NCBI GenBank assembly: GCA_029582165.1
Contig: CM055871.1
Location: 7,447,501 to 7,511,500 of the forward strand
From: Portulaca oleracea
Lineage: Eukaryota > Streptophyta > Magnoliopsida > Caryophyllales > Portulacaceae
Reading direction: 5' to 3'
DNA length: 64,000 nt
The first letter of the stretch is position 1; the number at the start of each line of letters is the position of its first letter. Below are positions 63,415 to 64,000 of this stretch, in pieces. The position numbers were made by a program, and so were the translations under genes. The notes under the pieces were generated by a model, which was not told where the DNA came from, did not search any database, and saw only the letters and a program-made list of their open reading frames with translations.

Positions 63415-63730
63415 AAATGAAAATGGAGGGGAGTGTAGTAGTGTACGGCAGAGAAAGGCAAGAGAAAGCGCGTGAGGAAGGTGACGTGTCGGAGTGAGAG
63501 AGACAGACAGTTTGAAGGGGGCGAGTCAACGTCACTGACTCAGTGAGTGAGTGGGGTTAGAGAGAGAAAGTGAAATGTCTGGTTGGATTGGAAATTTGAA
63601 TTGGATGGGTCTAGAGAGAGAAACAGTGCCTCTTCATACGCCACGTTTGGTCGTATTATCTCGTTGTGACCCTGAAAGTATGAAATCCCTAACACCCCAT
63701 AACAACCGCCAACTATGAAATCCCTCCCTT
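63415..63730. promoter_or_regulatory. GC-richer promoter-like stretch near the window end
   Basis: GGTGACGTGTCGGAG (~63,480-63,494) contains a bZIP/ABRE-type ACGTGTC core. AGTCAACGTCACTGACTCAG (~63,524-63,543) contains an overlapping W-box-like GTCAA and a TGACTCA palindrome, and GA-rich runs follow. A reverse-strand 64-codon frame has no similarity I recognise. It may belong to a gene outside the window. Confidence 0.3.
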
Positions 63731-63958
63731 TCATATTAATCCATCAATTCCAAATTAACTGTCATTTTGTCTAATTTTAATCGTTCATTATTCATAAATT
63801 TTAATAAGTCACACATATAAAATTACATTCATTATAATTGTTAAGAAAATATATTTTTAAAGACGGTAATTTTATATTGTAACTCATTATAATGTGTGGG
63901 TAACTAACCATCGAAATTTAGTCAAAGTGTCGACAATAAATTTGGAATGAAGGTAGTA
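63731..63958. mobile_element. Diverged Stowaway-like MITE
   Basis: AATCCATCAATTCCAAATTAA ... TAAATTTGGAATGAAGGTAG before TA (first 20 bases AATCCATCAATTCCAAATTA). The interior TATTGTAACTCATTATAATG block is shared with 11,338-11,550. The left end is eroded. Confidence 0.6.
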
Positions 63959-64000
63959 ATTGGTAATTTAAAAATTGTGCAGTCAAAATTTTAAAATTTT

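Overview
This is a 64-kb piece of an AT-rich flowering-plant nuclear genome, evidently a eudicot. The high density of Stowaway-type MITEs and a Retand/Tat-type Ty3/gypsy element would suit Caryophyllales, but the species cannot be fixed from the sequence. The only intact host gene I can support is an intronless ERF-type AP2 transcription factor at 48,079-48,858 (+), with a TATA box, a CT-rich 5' leader, three EAR-like repression motifs and a downstream AATAAA. Almost everything else recognisable is transposable-element DNA.

Layout. 1-17 kb: AT-rich intergenic DNA with a ~200-bp tandem repeat, a Helitron-type 3' end, several Stowaway-like MITEs, long fold-back elements, two decayed LINE-type RNase H/zinc-knuckle fragments, and a promoter-like cluster of palindromes with a TATA box (14.3-14.5 kb). 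17.2-41 kb: one host stretch hit by three independent LTR-element insertions within about 500 bp of host sequence. These are (i) a complete 16.7-kb Tat-lineage Ty3/gypsy element on the minus strand (18,805-35,479; TSD gctag), (ii) a Cassandra-type solo LTR (35,714-38,622; TSD atgta) that itself holds a 2.6-kb solo LTR (35,969-38,582; TSD cattt), and (iii) a 2.0-kb solo LTR of a second Tat-type family (38,897-40,907; TSD gtatc). 41-48 kb: MITE-rich DNA and a GC-rich island upstream of the ERF gene. 49-57 kb: MITEs, a 5'-truncated LINE beside a (TA)34 run, and a second copy of a 0.7-kb fold-back. 57-61 kb: a multi-layer nest in which a hAT-type MITE lies in a Cassandra LTR, the Cassandra element lies in the primer-binding site of a truncated Ty1/copia element, and a palindromic MITE abuts the copia fragment. 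61-64 kb: further MITEs and a GC-rich, promoter-like stretch near the window end.

The Tat element carries, on the minus strand, gag, protease, a spacer with a G-patch-like region, reverse transcriptase, a degenerate first RNase H, a second (archaeal-type) RNase H and integrase. On the opposite strand it carries an extra antisense ORF of the DUF7745/plant-mobile-domain-like type with its own TATA box. Between that ORF and the 3' LTR lie two tandem arrays. All main ORFs are interrupted by small indels although the two LTRs are nearly identical.

The most interesting pattern is that the Tat LTR, the second Tat-type solo LTR and the 14.3-kb promoter-like region each carry a different short palindrome (GAACCCGTCTGGGTTC, AATACCTGCAGGTATT, CAACACGGACCGTGTTG), repeated several times just upstream of a TATA box. 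In the full element the same palindrome also lies directly upstream of the antisense ORF's TATA box and in the leader. This suggests a family-specific regulatory circuit, which is an inference.
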